A program made the translations under genes and the position numbers. DNA of 64,000 nt from Lacticaseibacillus pabuli (lineage in GTDB: Bacteria > Bacillota > Bacilli > Lactobacillales > Lactobacillaceae), in contig NZ_CP117884.1 of the NCBI RefSeq assembly GCF_028736235.1, positions 558,001 to 622,000 of the forward strand, in the 5' to 3' direction. Each line of letters opens with the position of its first letter. The stretch's first letter is position 1. Below are positions 62,248 through 64,000 of this stretch, piece after piece. The notes beneath the pieces were generated by a model that saw only the letters and a program-made list of their open reading frames with translations, did no database searches and was not told the DNA's origin.

Positions 62248-63367
62248 GGGTCGAAACTATTCCAGCATCTGGATTTCGCTGATTGCGATTTTCCTGGGCC
62301 TGCTCGTTGGGGCCATTGTGATGCTGCTGTCAGGGTTTAATCCCATTGAGGACTATGGCAACCTGATTCTCGGTGCCGTGGGGAGTCCCAATGCGATTGG
62401 TGAAACCTTGCGTTCTGCAACACCTCTGATCTTAACGGGGGCTGGGTTCGCAATCGCCAATTCGGCTGGGTTCTTCAACATTGGTCTTGCTGGTCAGGCA
62501 TTGGTCGGCTGGCTGTGCTCCGTTTGGTTCGCCATCACTTTCCCGAACCTGCCTGGGCCAATCATGATTCCTGGTGCGCTGCTCGCTGGTGCACTTGCCG
62601 GGGCATTCTGGTCCGGTATCGCTGGTGTATTACGTGCGTTCTTTGGCGCCAGTGAAGTTATTGTCACCATCATGCTCAACTACACCGCTTTATATGGTAC
62701 GAACGCTATTATTAAGGGCATGATTGCGAAGGGCAACAACGACTATTCACCAACGATTCCAGTCGCCGCCCGCTTGCGCACACCATTCTTGGAACGCATC
62801 ACGGATAACTCGACTTTCCACTGGGGCTTGCTGATTGCGATTGCAGCGGCAATTTTCCTCTGGTGGTTGATGAAGAAAACGACGCTTGGTTTTGAAATCC
62901 GTGCAGTTGGGATGAACCCCGACGCCTCCCGTTACGCGGGGATGTCCACGAAGAAGACCATCATCGCTGCCATGCTGATTTCCGGTGCACTTGCCGGGCT
63001 CGGTGGTGCAATGGAAGGTCTGGGTAATTTCCAGAACATCATGGTGAACAATGCCTTGCCAGACATTGGGTTTGACGGGATGTCCGTCTCGCTGCTGGCT
63101 GGTGGGTCGCCAATCGGGATTATCTTCTCAGCATTGCTGTTCGGGATTTTGAAGATTGGTGGTCTGAACATCTCCATTACGTCGACCACGCCACCAGAAA
63201 TTGTGAACATCGTGACGGCCTCCGTTATCTTCTTCGTCGGGGCACAATACCTGATTCGTTACTTCTTTGACCGGCGCACTGCTGCGAAGGAGCGCAAAGA
63301 AGATTCTGCAACGCCACCATCTACTGGCGCAAAACCGCAGACTGAGGAAGGGAGTGACACCAAATGA
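62237..63367 (+). CDS. nupP: Nucleoside ABC transporter, permease 1
   Basis: 376 residues with about ten helices, of the BPD_transp_2 family, with GNLILGAVGSPNAIGETLRSATPL and the FGASEVIVTIMLNYTALYG segment in pieces. The C-terminal tail (about residue 345 on) is charged. AAGGAGG supports the ATG at 62237 inside the end of nupO. Its TGA overlaps the nupQ start (ATGA). Confidence 0.92.
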   Translation: MQIKGRNYSSIWISLIAIFLGLLVGAIVMLLSGFNPIEDYGNLILGAVGSPNAIGETLRSATPLILTGAGFAIANSAGFFNIGLAGQALVGWLCSVWFAITFPNLPGPIMIPGALLAGALAGAFWSGIAGVLRAFFGASEVIVTIMLNYTALYGTNAIIKGMIAKGNNDYSPTIPVAARLRTPFLERITDNSTFHWGLLIAIAAAIFLWWLMKKTTLGFEIRAVGMNPDASRYAGMSTKKTIIAAMLISGALAGLGGAMEGLGNFQNIMVNNALPDIGFDGMSVSLLAGGSPIGIIFSALLFGILKIGGLNISITSTTPPEIVNIVTASVIFFVGAQYLIRYFFDRRTAAKERKEDSATPPSTGAKPQTEEGSDTK

Positions 63368-64000
63368 ACATTCAGACACTATTAATGACTGTCATTTCGA
63401 CTAGTCTCATCTATTCAGCGCCACTCATCTTCACCTCAATTGGTGGTGCCTTCTCGGAACATTCCGGGATTGTTAACGTTGGTCTGGAAGGCATGATGGT
63501 GATGGGTGCCTTCGCATCCGTTGTCTTCAACCTCGCGATGGGCAATGCCTTCGGGGCTGCCACGCCGTGGGTTGGACTGATTGTCGGTGGCCTAATCGGG
63601 ATGGCATTCTCTTTGATTCATGCCGTTGCGACCATCAACTTGCGGACGGACCACATTATCTCCGGTACCGTTTTGAACTTGATGGCACCAGCGCTGGCCG
63701 TTTACCTCACGCGCCTACTGTTCAACGGTCGTGGGCAGACTGCAATCATCCAGCACCCGCTGGCGACGGTGAACATCCCGGTTCTCTCTAAGATTCCGTT
63801 TATTGGGCCAGTTTTGTTCAGCAGTACGTCTCCTGCAGCTTGGGTGGGGATCATCGTTTCCGTTTTGTCCTGGTGGATTTTGTCCAAGACACGGTTTGGC
63901 CTGCGCCTGCGGTCAGTCGGTGAACATCCGGAAGCAGCTGATTCAGTTGGGATTTCCGTTTACGCCTACCGCTACGCCGGGGTGCTGATTTCAGGATTTC
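63364..64000 (+). CDS. nupQ: Nucleoside ABC transporter, permease 2 (3' end outside window)
   Basis: The frame is open from ATG 63364 to the window end (212 complete codons). Early residues IYSAPLIFTSIGGAFSEHSG and VNVGLEGMMVMGAF are hallmarks of the second BMP-type permease. Several helices follow, and then LRLRSVGEHPEAADSVGI, a conserved cytoplasmic loop. It overlaps nupP by 4 bp, so the whole set is one operon. Confidence 0.92.
   Translation, partial: MNIQTLLMTVISTSLIYSAPLIFTSIGGAFSEHSGIVNVGLEGMMVMGAFASVVFNLAMGNAFGAATPWVGLIVGGLIGMAFSLIHAVATINLRTDHIISGTVLNLMAPALAVYLTRLLFNGRGQTAIIQHPLATVNIPVLSKIPFIGPVLFSSTSPAAWVGIIVSVLSWWILSKTRFGLRLRSVGEHPEAADSVGISVYAYRYAGVLISGF

Overview
The window comes from a low-to-mid GC Firmicute of the family Lactobacillaceae (roughly 50% GC by eye). 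Supporting evidence: a rpmG-secE-nusG / rplK-rplA / rplJ-rplL neighbourhood, a tyrosine T-box, an L10 leader, WalR-type boxes ahead of cell-wall hydrolases, LPQTG surface proteins with KxYKxGKxW signal peptides, and an ISL3-family insertion sequence typical of lactobacilli. Genus and species cannot be fixed from the sequence alone.  Layout. 1-2.4 kb: the 3' end of a secreted protein with GW/SH3-like repeats, whose terminator has been split by an ISL3-family element (8-bp target duplication, left end duplicated in tandem). 2.4-6.8 kb: AI-2E-family permease, YfhO-like membrane protein and phosphoglycerate mutase, followed by a pair of hairpin repeats. 7-14.1 kb: small metabolic and stress genes: a divergent aldo-keto reductase / SDR-MarR unit with two palindromic operators; a DMT transporter and a GntR regulator sharing a palindrome; ogt; tpx; a thioredoxin; two tandem ndk genes. 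14.4-30.8 kb: two giant paralogous LPXTG surface proteins (1667 and 3504 aa) built from BspA-like leucine-rich repeats and MBG/YDG domains, the second with more than eight near-identical 516-bp units. 31-37.2 kb: YhgE/Pip-type protein, CutC, an orphan YoeB-type toxin, MgtC/SapB protein and a CDF metal exporter. 37.2-39.2 kb: T-box-controlled tyrS followed by three and a half 126-nt repeats that fold into covarying hairpins. 39.4-42.4 kb: two secreted murein hydrolases flanking a guanylate-kinase-like gene. 42.5-50.2 kb: cysS-mrnC-rlmB, a sigH-like sigma factor, rpmG-secE, nusG, an SMR exporter and the ribosomal protein genes. 50.4-54.7 kb: two unknown membrane proteins and a glnQHMP-type amino acid ABC transporter. 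55-58.5 kb: hflX behind a probable leader-peptide attenuator, and an APC-family permease. 59.5-64 kb: a nupNOPQ-type nucleoside ABC transporter that runs off the end of the window.  How it fits together. Most of the window is ordinary chromosomal backbone (translation, RNA processing, glycolysis, transport) with two accessory features: the surface-adhesin pair and the insertion sequence. Post-transcriptional control is prominent: T-box, L10 leader, hflX attenuator, structured 3' regions after gpmA and tyrS, and an intercistronic hairpin in the nup operon. The best candidate for something undescribed is the 126-nt hairpin array directly after tyrS. Its three complete copies have unrelated stem sequences but the same pairing, and G-U pairs occur in the plus-strand transcript, so selection appears to act on RNA structure. 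The hflX leader, with a 9-codon ORF and mutually exclusive hairpins, is the second.
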